Assembly (NCBI GenBank): GCA_037903475.1 | Contig: JBAJFG010000464.1 | Location: 62,001-126,000 of the forward strand | From: Ancylostoma caninum | Taxonomy: Eukaryota > Nematoda > Chromadorea > Rhabditida > Ancylostomatidae | DNA: 64,000 bases | Direction of reading: 5' to 3' | In this document: positions 10,712-21,820 of the stretch, piece after piece | Position numbering within the stretch: position 1 is the stretch's first letter | Layout: each line of letters starts with the position of its first letter | Notes under the pieces: model-generated | The model's input: the letters and a program-made list of their open reading frames with translations, nothing else | Databases searched by the model: none | What the model was told of the DNA's origin: nothing | Position numbers and translations under genes: made by a program

Positions 10712-11706
10712 ATTCGTGTTGTTTCCATAATGGAACCGAATAATAAAGCATTGTTACCACTGAGTCTTCAAAAACGTTCCGTGGCTCACGGAAAATGGCT
10801 AACAGCAGCACGTATTTCTTTCGAGAATGAAGCACTGAAGTTACCGAGAACGTTCTACCCTTGATGTGAACACGGTGGTCTACCAGAGTTTGAGAGCACC
10901 TAATGATGCCGTAGCTCAGAATGAGTGTTTTTATTTGTTCATTATATGATATATTATATACATTGCAATGAGTCAAAATGCAACCCTTCACAAGCACGGT
11001 AAACTGAAAAAAAGACAGAGATTCTAGGAGGCTTAAAAGAGCAATATGGTTACAGATTTTTACAGCAGCATACGTGAGATAAGAAACCCTATCGACTCAC
11101 TTTATAACCAGTCCTTGCTCAGCCAACGTCGTCTACTACCGATTAAGAGGACTCTATTTTGCGAAACGCCTGAAATATGGGTGTTCTTTTCTTGCTCAAC
11201 TTCAACCTACACCTTCATGACGCCTTACTACTGAGTGTTGTGGTCTGCAATGTATTAGCGTCTATGCGCGTACTTTTACTTAGCATATCACGCAAAGGTT
11301 GCGTAGCATATCATTTAAAGGTGGAGGCCCGCTCGCATGCGCTGAAATGTCGGAGCGGCGCTTTCGAACGGGTCTCTGTAAATATGTACATACCTTGAAT
11401 AACCAGCATCCTCATTCTCGATCAGCCTTCGTGCTTCTTCTCCAGTGGCAGATGGTCCTCAGATGGTGTGGTGCATGCGTGTGTGACGATATGCCACTGC
11501 TGAGTATAATACTTTCAGAATTTTTGATCGTTTGACCTGGTTTATATGCTTCGTCGTCGAGTTATTGTTCGTGAAATTAATGGATGATCACTTTGTATTG
11601 CCTATAAGGTAATCGATGGATTGATTAGGAATGCTCGCAACATCTTGAAAATCTAATGGTAAGTGCTCATGATGACATCGAGATGTGGTCCTTGACGTTA
11701 TACATA

Positions 11707-11936
11707 CAGTCTATCCGAAACGACGAGTCCGCCCACGTACGCAGGGATCTAGGGGCGGCGCGGCTGGGACGTATGTACCTGCCAAGTCGCCCACATCACA
11801 GGCAAATCATTGGTCGATACCGTAAAGATAACGATGGAACGTGATACGCAGATTAGAGATGATGCGGAATGCTGGCAAACGTGACGGCCTCTCAATCCCC
11901 GCGTGCATGAGCGGTCTCGTCGTTTCGGACAGAGTG
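11707..11936. mobile_element. Short TA-flanked foldback MITE (230 bp)
   Basis: The left end CAGTCTATCCGAAACGACGA and the reverse complement of the right end, CACTCTGTCCGAAACGACGA, match, and similarity continues for about 40 bp. TA lies at 11705-11706 and 11937-11938. There is no coding capacity. Probably a Tc1/mariner-type non-autonomous element. Confidence 0.78.
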
Positions 11937-14900
11937 TACAGTGAACGTCAATGGCAATGGCCCATCCGCGGCCTCGAGAAGGACGCAGCGCGGCCGCGAC
12001 GCGCGCGCCGGATCGGTGTCGTTTGTTGCCGGAATGCTATTTCTAGTCGCTTTCTTCCCGATTTTGTCAAAAATCCTTAAAATTGGGTAGGAAAGCTGCT
12101 AGATATGGCATAACAGCGGTATAAAACATCGTTTATAAAACATTCACTGTAGGTGTGATTGAGTAGTTCACTTGGGGTTTCTGCTGCCTACCCCGAAAAT
12201 CTTGCCTATTAGAGGGAAAAAAATTGGTTCTTGATACGATAATGCGGACACTAACTGAGAAATTTGCTGCATCCTTCTACATAGGAACCATAGTTGGGAC
12301 GCGCCAGAAAAAAAAAGCGGGAAAGTGCGCAGCGGTTTGAGAGAGCGTCGAGAAAAGCATGCAATAAGTACGAATACCCAACTATAGTGTTTAAAACATT
12401 CTATAAACGATTGTAGTTTTTGAATTGGTCGCAAAGTCGAGTGAACCTTGAGTTTTCCTTTTTATTCGGTGAACATTCACATCAAACCATAAAATATCCG
12501 TCAATTTGCGCCCAGGTTTCTGTGATACTGTGGGCAAATAAAACCGACAAAAAATCGAGATAAAGTAACCCTGGGGAGGGAAATTCACCTTGCAGGTCAC
12601 TCTGATGGGGATACTGTTCAATGTTTAAGTCATTTTTCAGAGACCAAAACTGTGTCAGTATAGAAGGCACCCTCATTAGAAGTAATCTTCAGCAGCTTGT
12701 AGGAAAAGCAAACTGAACCTCCCCGATAGCCATTGACAACCCAGTAGATATCCATTAATCAACAGCGCGTCGCCCCGCCCCTGAGGCAAGGAGAGGTATA
12801 AAATGAGGTAAACAAAGCAAAAAAGGTCTCGCTCTTACTCCCTCTCCCACATTCTTTGGTTCGACAGTGGTTCTTTTGTTTGATCATTTTAGTTAATTGT
12901 CTCTGTTGCAGTCCTATTGGTCATCTAGTCCTTGCTCATCTTTTTTTTTTGCCCAAGTAAGTTCGTTGGGGCAGGAGGGGTCTCCCTCCTGCCTCATAAA
13001 GGCCACATGTAGGCCACTCATAATCGCAGTGTAGCGCGTAATAATGTAGAAATTTGTTAGTGAGATAAACCCATTCCTCACTTGTAGTTTTTTTTTTGGG
13101 TGTCGGGAAGCGGAGGAAAAATCCAAATTGATGGGACTTGGGAATGAGTAAGAAAATAGACAGAAAGGTCCTTATAATTTGGCGTCATAAACTGCAGAGC
13201 TCAAGGTTAGTGGGGGTGGATTTCAGTGTTTGAGGTTAGAGAGGTAGCTGTCATGGGACAGTACGGATTCAAGTCCAGGGCAGAAACGGGGCGTCATTAT
13301 TTTTATTACAAGCTGATGCACTTCTGTTTTGCCTAGATGAGGGCTATTACTCATGACTTCACTTATATGTTTATGGTTCTCGCTTAGATATCTCGTGTAC
13401 TATGCTTTTACCACGCTCTCTTTATCTAGCATTCTATATACCATAGCACCACTAGGTGCAGGTCGGTCGAATAAAAATCCCTACCTAACCGTGTACAACA
13501 CACGAACAGGGAGCCACCCATCCTCCCAAAACTACATGTAGGCGCCACCCAACCACCTCAATAAGCCACTACAAAAAGGTTTGCAATCTGCATGGGTAGC
13601 AGCCGGAAGAGGCTGAAAGGCTGAGGTTCGCCAGCATTTCCTCTAGTTTGTGAACCCGGAAATTTTGTGAGGATATATACCGTTGTGGTTCAAATCTTGC
13701 CCAACACTGGTATTTAGTTCTAGCAGAGTCTCAGTTCTGATATCCAGATTGAGCCCAACAAAATCTAAGTATGACCAAATTTACGACTGTCACAATGTGG
13801 ACATAGTTTTTGCACTTAAAGATTGAAGTGGTAGGCGTTAATCAATCCCGATATGTGGGATTTGCCATGCATTCGACTTCATCTGAGCATCGTAGAGGCC
13901 TTGAATGCCTATCTGCCCTGTACATTGACTTGCAGAGGGCATCCGCCTGCTTGGCTTTGGGCAGGATCGAACCATCGATTGTTGGAACGAAGCCTCTTAC
14001 CAATTCTCCACGCTCACCCAATTTTTATACTTAAGGTTACATATTTTTTATAGTAGCAGTACTGGGCCGGAGATCACACAATCAACAAAAACAAGTGTGG
14101 ACTGAAGCTACACAAGACTCACACGCACATGTTAGAAAAGAGTACTGGAACTTCACTTCTACGTCCGTTCCTAGCAATGTATCCTGGAAACGCTCAACAG
14201 TTGGCTACGCTCATGAAGCCACCCATGCAAAGTCACAGCCTATCTAAAATTGGTAATAACTGCGATCTATACAGCTGGCCACAGCGCAAGCGCTTCCCGA
14301 CACCCTAAGCTAATGATAAGTGGAGCGGTAATGCACTGATTTGGTCTTGGGTACTCGGATATACATATTATTGAGGTTGGCCATATTGAACATGTCAATA
14401 CAGCCAAATTTCTATACCCAGGGTACCAAGGATAACCTCACGCCCATGGGTAGCCATGGGTGTGAGATCACCCATCCCTTCCATGATGCGTCTAGGCCTT
14501 GATCTCTTCATTTTCAAGTGTTCAGATAAGAACGAAAAATGCTCACGAGAGCGATATTGTATCGGTCTTGAAATCATGCTATAGTGTTCAGTTTACCAAC
14601 TTCAGGATGAAACGGCTATTTCTCTGCATTTGATAAGGCTATCCGCCGACGAATCTTCCCCAGAGTCACACGATATAGATTACATTATTTTCATAGGTTT
14701 GTGCTTGATACTCTGTACTCACTTTCCTCGTTGTTATAGCGCTCTCACCTAGTGCTTTTAGTGAGGACTATTTTCGACTTTATTAAGCATGCTGTGGAAG
14801 AATTTCTTCAGACGCATCCACATCCAAGCAGGTTTACCTTTGCATTTCAACAGTCTAGTCTTAATAATGTCTTAGACCAAGCGCTCACGCAGATTTACGC

Positions 14901-15595
14901 TCCTGAGCTGAAGAGAGCCGCGTTGAAAGAGCCAGCTGCGGTCTGAAGGGATGGTTTGTGCGACGATTAGGTGCGCCCTTCTGAGAATGCATAGAAAATT
15001 TCGCAAAATTATTCCATCGATGAGACTTTTCTCAGCAGTTGCATGTTTCTAATTCACCATTATATTCACTACTTCCCAAGTATTTAGTTGTAGTTAATGT
15101 CATAACGAATTCCAAGAAAATTTTCACTTTTGAGATCCCGACTATCCGTCTCCATTCCTGTTATGTCCCCCCCCCCCACCTCTCATTTTTTTCCTGCGGC
15201 CCCCACAAGGAAGTTGAAAAGGTATGAGAGGCGAACTGCTGATGGCCTGGCGTTTTTTCGTATGAAATTATTATGTTTGCATATCAATTATCAAGTCACC
15301 AGCGCAGAATTCTTGACTCGGAAGATGGTTTTCCTAGCTGTTTGATCTGGTGTGTTGTTGAATTCCGTGACCCTAGGGGGATACGAATGGGAGGACGTAT
15401 CTTCCTCGAGTGGGCGTTCGTATAACAGAGCTCACTTTCAGCTCTGGTGTGGACATTTGCGAGTGTGCTAGCCTGGTCAAAATGAAGTTTTGTCAGCATT
15501 GTGATTACGTGTTCAAATTTGAAGCGAATACTAAGTTGCTGAGGTTGCGAGCAGGACTACCTTGCTAATTTTTTGATATCATTTTCTCTTTGTAG

Positions 15596-16176
15596 CTTTG
15601 AACAGAAAATTTTTGAGAAACCGCTTCGTATTTTTTTCACGGAGAAACTGCCATATTTTCAGGATGAAATCTGTGAATTTCCGAGAGCTCAATGTAGACG
15701 AACAAGTAGTTATACATCGAGACGTGTCAGACCTGATGGGTCTTTTGAAGCAGATAAGGTTAGGAATTCTGCAAAAAATCTAAGCTGTGTGCTTAGGTCA
15801 TAAGAAAAAAGTCATTTTTGAGACAGAAAATTGGCTACCATGTGTGTTTCTTGGGCGGATGCAGAGATACTGTTCCTTCATTTGAGAATGGCATTGCTGT
15901 GATCCCTCTTCCCGATTTTCGTGGACGTCATTATAAGGAAATATTGTCAGAGAATAATCCTGATGAAATGAGCTCCCTTGGCTTCGCCGCTGGAGCTGCT
16001 GTTCACGAAATCGGTCACTTGGTAAGTCTGTCACATATTTATTTGTAAAGATGTTACATCCTTGATTTGATCTCCTAGGCTGTTCTGTACTGCCTATAAA
16101 ACTTCCTTAATTTTTTTCAGCTTGGAGCGTTTCACTCCTCCCATGGAATTATGAGCGAACGACCGAATGCTATTAA
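15596..16176 (+). CDS. Zincin metallopeptidase, partial exons
   Basis: Three exons join in phase: 15596-15758, 15827-16021 and 16121-16176. Across the second junction they encode HEIGHLLGAFH, the HEXXHXXGXXH zinc site in which three His bind zinc and the Glu is the catalytic base, followed a few residues later by HGIM. Preceding text includes a GFAAGAA helix-like run. A short HEXXH-to-GIM distance is what I recall of the YIL108W-like Metallopep family (Pfam PF12044), but that assignment is tentative; an astacin or ADAM is unlikely because the downstream signatures are absent. The last exon can end at a GTAGGC donor at 16177 or run into TAG. The next candidate exon (about 16405-16449) closes on an in-frame TAA in this phase. 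The 5' end is not found. The gene may be partial, badly resolved or decaying. Confidence 0.55.
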
Positions 16177-16590
16177 GTAGGCAGAATATTTCAAGGATAG
16201 CGTTCCTGCTCAGAATCGTTTTGGGACTTTCGCGCGAAAAGAATCTCCAGTAGGTGCCGATCAGAATGGTGTACGTGATCCCATGCGAAACTAGCAGAAA
16301 GCCGCTTTTCAAGCACAAACTTTTGGGGATCATTTTGGGCGGAGCCAAGATGGGATTAAAAAGTTTCCTACCTTGCTCGTCACACATGGGACGCAGTTTC
16401 TTTTTCGTTACAGAGTGGATGAGGAACTCTCCCGAGAACTACGAATTTCCCCATAAGGTGTGCCCGTGAATTATACAGTTAACGCACTAGCTCGGCGCCC
16501 GGCCCCGCCCATCGGCTCCTCAAGAATTGGGGCTCGAAAGCGGGTTTTTCCGGCAGTTCTGCACGAAATCACATATACCACTGTAATCAG

Positions 16591-17514
16591 CAGCTCTTGA
16601 GGATTCTCTTCTCATGGACATCTCAAAAACGATTCTGAGTTGGAACGGTGCCTCTAATTTTGAGTTCCAAAGAAGTGCTGAGGACTTCCTTAAGAATGCT
16701 TCGTAATGGAATGGATGGACAGACCGAGGGGCTCCCTGATTGTTACTTCGATAACTACTCTCTCTGCTTGTTCGCTCATGGTCCTTTCTTCAATGAACCC
16801 AAGGATCGTTCAACCTGCTCACCAGTTCTTTTCAAAACGTCTGACAAAGAAGTCTACCTAAAATGCAAAGATGGCATTCTAATTGTAGTGGTTATTAATG
16901 AGTAGGTGAACTTATTTCCTTCTGTTATTCGGACATGTTTCTGAATCTTATGATTGAGTAGCATAAGGATCAGTTAATGACAAGTTTCTTTATTTAGCAC
17001 TGCGTACCGAGATCTGCAAATATTCAATACAATGCAAACGTCGGCGAAACTCAGCATTGAGGAGCGAGACTGGGATCTCATACAAGTTTATACTTCTTCC
17101 TACCGAGTACAACATATAACGAAGTAGATTCGAACCATTATTTTCGATTTTGTCTGCAATGATCTCTTTCTTCCTGTATGCCTGTTTACCCATTAATATG
17201 CCTGTTTGTAAATTTATTTCATTAAGTATAGTGCTCACCTCGTATTTCATATCAGAGATCAACGGAATCAGGATTTTTTTTTTGTGTTCTGCGAGCGGAT
17301 CCTTAAGAGAAGCGGTCAGGAGGAACTCGACCTAATTATGTACAGTTACCTATGCAGAGCCTTGGAGGTTGTCACTAAAGCCGCTCACAGAATTCTGCCG
17401 CCCAGGGACCTATCCCCGTGTGGCAGGGTGGTGAATGTCTATAAGAAGCTTTACTACAGTTCTGAAACGAATATGACTTATGCACAGGAGCAGTGCCGTG
17501 GTAAAAAGTCTTAA
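16591..17514 (+). pseudogene. Coding-like exons downstream of the metallopeptidase, phase broken
   Basis: Three stretches read like protein and have splice-like borders: 16591-16702 (contains FQRSAEDFLKNAS; donor GTAATG), about 16718-16901 (contains CSPVLFKTSDKEVYLKC), and 16998-17127 (contains LSIEERDWDLIQVYTSS). The second and third join in phase through GTAGGT...TTTAG. The first and second do not: phase requires a frameshift within about 20 bp. A further frame at 17284-17514 ends in a Lys-rich tail. These may be the C-terminal half of the metallopeptidase gene, now degraded, or I have missed a junction. No family is recognised for them alone. Confidence 0.35.
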
Positions 17515-19389
17515 AACGACAGCCCACCTAACAATAAGTTTGAATCCAGAGAAAATCAATTTCTTTTAAAGGTAAAAGCGTGTTATTAGCATGTTGGCGA
17601 CAGGGCCGATTTTGAGCGTACCGCCATGTAGTGGGACACGCGCGCTTTTGGACGCTTGGGAGAACGTTAACTTCTTTCATGAAAGTTATGTTTCCGATCG
17701 TAGGTTCAAGGATTCTTTCCCATGTTTGTTGCCTATTGTTTTTTATTGCCATGGTTTTTCTAAAAGTTTTCGTTTAGATACGAGTACTTTCTTCTGTATT
17801 TTGTATCATTTTATGCATTAGATATCCGTGAGCAGCCAAAATATTCATATGTTCACCCAAATAAAGGTTTTCTGATCAAATCAAACATTTTGCAAAAAGA
17901 ATTTCGTGGACAGCCATTGAACCTGGGAGTCACCACAAACGCGACAAGCTCCCATGCTCAGGGTCCGCCGAGATGCCCTGCAGCAGCTAAAAGTTCCGAA
18001 AAATCGTATCTCTCGAAAACTTCCCGTTTCGGTCCAGGTTAGGGCTCTTCGAGACCTCTTTCAGAGCACATGGCCTCCCATTGTTCGAACGTTCTTCTGG
18101 GGCTGCTAGTGATGTTTATAAAATTGCGGCCAAATTTTCGGGCCAAGTTAGTGCAGTCCTAGATGACAAATAATGATAGAAGTGTTTGATCTGCAAATTC
18201 TAGAAGTACACCTAGTGTTCTTATAAGATTTTCCTAGGAGATCCGTAGCTAATCTCACTATCGAACAGTAGCTTCGTCAACATCGAGATTTTTACGAGGC
18301 CCGACGAAAGTTTGTATTTTGGGCAAGGGTAACACCGAGACTAGGAGGCCTGCAGCAACGGCACTCGCATATCACAAAGCTCACAAAGAGTTGTCTTGAA
18401 TATGTCATTCTTTTTTGCTCAAGTTTGCTCGGTCTGTTGCAGTAGTGTGCGCCACCAGCAACTTCGTCAAAAATTGGGTTCTCTTGAATTAGTGTGGAAT
18501 TTGCCAAGATCAGCTCCCGGATGCTTAACTTTGGGTGTTTCTGCTTCAATTCACAATATATAACCGGATCTAAGCTTGAAATCCAGTTCATCGCCGCGTG
18601 TTTGAGCTACTACTAGCCCTATCCATTACAGGGCATCAATCGATATATCGATTACTTGGACAAAACCAGTAAACTTAAAGTTTTCCTCGACGATAAGTGG
18701 GTCATCTGAAAGATCTCTTTGAGATAAATCGAATGGTAACCAAATCGTTTGGATTGGTGCAGTTCTACGAAAGTTATGGCAAAGCGACGGTGTGTGACGG
18801 TGACTCCGCGGAGCGATAGTCGGCTAGTTAAAATTGGGGACTAACTTGCTGAGGTTACGACTTCATCCATTTCAACTTGACTGTCCCTATGCAATCCTCC
18901 AAAATTATTACCATGCTCGTTTGCTAATCTCATTCCCTGCTATGGCACACAGGCATTGCTCGCTTATCTCCTTTTAGCTAAAAAATACCGACAGCTTGGG
19001 AGCAGTTCAGAAAATCGTTTGTATCTCTCCATGGAATAGGTGATATGGGACGATCCCACAAAATACTATTAGGAACTACCCAATAGATGTTTTAAAAATA
19101 AGAGCTGAAGAGCAAACACTGTTGTACAAATGCGCCACGGTCATAAATTGTCATGGACACCGGCCAAACACTTTTAGATCAGCCTGTATGTTAGGTGGTT
19201 GGAAAATGCACTTTTATAAATCTCTGGTACTGTTCGGTTAGCTCGGTTCCAAAGATCTCAAAGGCACTGTTTCCGCCCAAACTTCGCATAATAGAGTTAT
19301 TTGATATTTCGCTGATCACAAAGACTATATATAATCACACTATGTAACCCCGTATTTCGAAGAAAAGAGGATTGGGATGGGGCACTCAT

Positions 19390-19420
19390 GTTTAGGCTTC
19401 TAGGCTTACGCTTAGGCTTG
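19390..19420. repeat. Short degenerate TTAGGC run
   Basis: Reads TTTAGGCTTCTAGGCTTACG then CTTAGGCTTGG: about three imperfect copies of the nematode telomere unit, a second interstitial occurrence besides 8019-8117. Confidence 0.5.
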
Positions 19421-20844
19421 GTGCGACCAGGATTGACGTCTGAGTTGCCACGCTCCAAAGCAGCCTAACGCGTCGCTGCCGCAGGAACAATATTCGCAAT
19501 GATTAGGTTCCACACGTTTTTCGTGCCTGGGGTTTTCCGTCGGGTTTGCATACCCTCATTTACGTAGTTTGTGCCCATTTTCGGGTGCAGCTCCTTAGTT
19601 ACCCATAGCATCTGGCACGAAGGGAAGCAAGCGCCTTCTGCAGTTGCTATCGGCACTAAGACATCAATGCAGTGCTCTAATTTCGGTAGTAATGGTCATG
19701 ACAGAGTGAAAAAACTGTCCTTGGTCACTCTTTTCACTTGTTCACTTTTCGCAAAGTACAAAATCTGCCGATTTTCTAGGATTCTGTGCTCATTTGCGGA
19801 AGTGCCAGTAATTGACGAATATGTGCAACTATTCAAAATGAAATGAAATTACTTGATTTCACCAATGCTCATCTAATGAGAAAAAAAAACTTAAAGTGCT
19901 CTGAGAGCCCAGGGATAGTTCTGAGCGGAAGGATATTTGCTATGATCGGTATGCGCAGCAGGCCTCGCTCCGGCTGCACCTAACATCTCGGGTAGTGCCG
20001 CCCCCCCCCATTTTCGTGTCACAACGTCCGCGCCCATTCATACAGCATCCGAAATCGTGCTAATGGGTTGTCACTTGAGTTTTTTCTTTCGTGAGAAACT
20101 TTATTTCCATTGAACGCTTTCATCTCGCATGCATATTTGTGAAAAACTTGTTTTAGGTAGCTTGATTTTACAATTCGCTTTACTGTATTGAGATTTCTTT
20201 CTGATCTATACCTACTATGAGTCGAAGTAAGATGAAGATCCTCGAATTTATTCCGAATTTCCTGATGAATTCACCATGTACATATTCTGAAGGTCACTAG
20301 AATTGGGATACCACATTTAGTTCTTGTCATCTTTTGCAGTCGTTGATTTGCATCAAATTTCCTTTTCTTGTCTTTACTGTAGACGTTATTATCGATCTGA
20401 TGACCCTCGCTGTATTTGAAGTTTACCCTAGCGTTTGCTCCTATCCTTGTAAACTAACCCTAACTCCCACGTTCTAGTCATGAACGTCTTCCTTTTGTAC
20501 GCTGTGGGTTTGCATTTGTGTTGCTGTGAAATCATTTTACTCACAGGGTGCAACAAAATAACGTTCATATTATTCGAATTCCATAATTTGGACCCAAATA
20601 TCACCAGGCAAGAACCATTTTAATGTCTACACCTTCGAGGTAAAATTGTCCACAAATGACTTCTACCGATAGCAATGGATCTTCTACACCACCGTGGGGC
20701 TGCTCGTGAATGTGGTCCACTTAACAGCGTGTGTTTTTCCTGTGAGTAAGAGCGATTCCAATAGTCCTCTGACTGGCACACAGCATTAAATCTTAACGGA
20801 ATTTGATATTTGTCCATGTGATGATCTGTCGCAGGTAATGCATG

Positions 20845-20900
20845 ATGATAAAGTGATATGGATGCAAAATAACAACACTGAATCAGGATGACCATTACTG
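20845..20900. mobile_element. Solo end of a TIR element related to 39149-39446
   Basis: The sequence ending AACACTGAATCAGGATGACC at the right, followed by ATTACTG and TA, matches the terminal ~50 bp of the complete element at 39149-39446, including GTGATATGG and ATGATGATA blocks. The other terminus is not recognisable upstream, so this copy seems truncated or internally replaced. Confidence 0.6.
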
Positions 20901-21820
20901 TATCTGTTTTTTTTCTGCGTTACAGACAATGCATTGTTTCATAGGTGTTCTTTTAAACCTTCATGAAGTAGGTCTTTGTCCAAATAATTGCTGGCTGATG
21001 CACCAATTATTTTAAACAGACTTTATGTAACGAAAAAGTGTATTCATTCTCTTCCGTTTTTGTGTTCCAATTGTTAATGTTCAAGCAGTTGGACATTATT
21101 TTCGCATACCCACCGCTAGGAATCATGAAAGCATAACTACTCGAAACCAGGTTAGCAAACAATCTTTCACGTCCTACGTCCTCCTAACATTATGTAGTCT
21201 ACAACAGGATATGTTGGTTGCTCCATAAATCCCAGTCCCGTGTTGTTGAAAGCTTGTGAATAGATCTAATTATAGGTCCGTTACGGAGAAGCAAAAACTT
21301 ACCTTCTTGCCCACGAATACAGTATCAGCACTTTGTACTTTTGCTTAAATATGTACATAATTCCGCAAATCCTTAGTATGGCAGTACACATTTCATCAAC
21401 GATGTCGCGTCACGCAGTTTTCGTCGGCAGCGCTGTGACGCCGCAGAGGTAGAAGAGGAGTATAGTAAATCTGGAAACGATAGCTGGTACAAAGTATTGC
21501 AACTTTGTGTACTTAACGATGAACATTCAAGTATAGATACTGTTGCGTTATTTCGCTGACGTCTGCATGCTTCCATCACGTTATTTCTCCTCTATTCCCT
21601 TCGTCACTTTCAAAACGCCCCACATAAGTGCTTCAGCAGAAGTTCGATAATCGTCACTTTGTTTTTTTCTTCTCTGGTTCCCGTTCGTCAAATGGTATCA
21701 CTCTTTTAGCTACATCTTTAAAACAGAGCGTATTTGCATTGATTTTCCATGACTAGGGTTACTTGTTAAGCTCATCTATGTATGTTTCTTCTATAAGCCT
21801 CTTCTATACCTCTTTGCAGA

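Larger units (their letters stand above)
10532..15595. other. Intergenic region
   Basis: It holds the 3' flank of the UBM gene, the small TIR element at 11707-11936, a perfect 9-bp hairpin near 12971-12993 and poly-C/poly-T tracts. One exon-like open frame (14752-14946, behind a TTATAG) has balanced composition but no recognised family; it could be an upstream exon of the metallopeptidase gene. I see no other coding evidence. Confidence 0.5.
17515..21820. other. Intergenic region, largely featureless
   Basis: No exon with splice support was found. It contains a short TTAGGC-like run (19390-19420), a 16-bp palindrome AATCGATATATCGATT at 18638-18653, and one end of a TIR element at 20845-20900. 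Open frames on either strand are short. Confidence 0.5.

Noticed and set aside
12118..12420. Possible TIR element with ATCGTTTATA ends
   Set aside because: Only about 14 bp of AT-rich similarity is shared; too weak to call.
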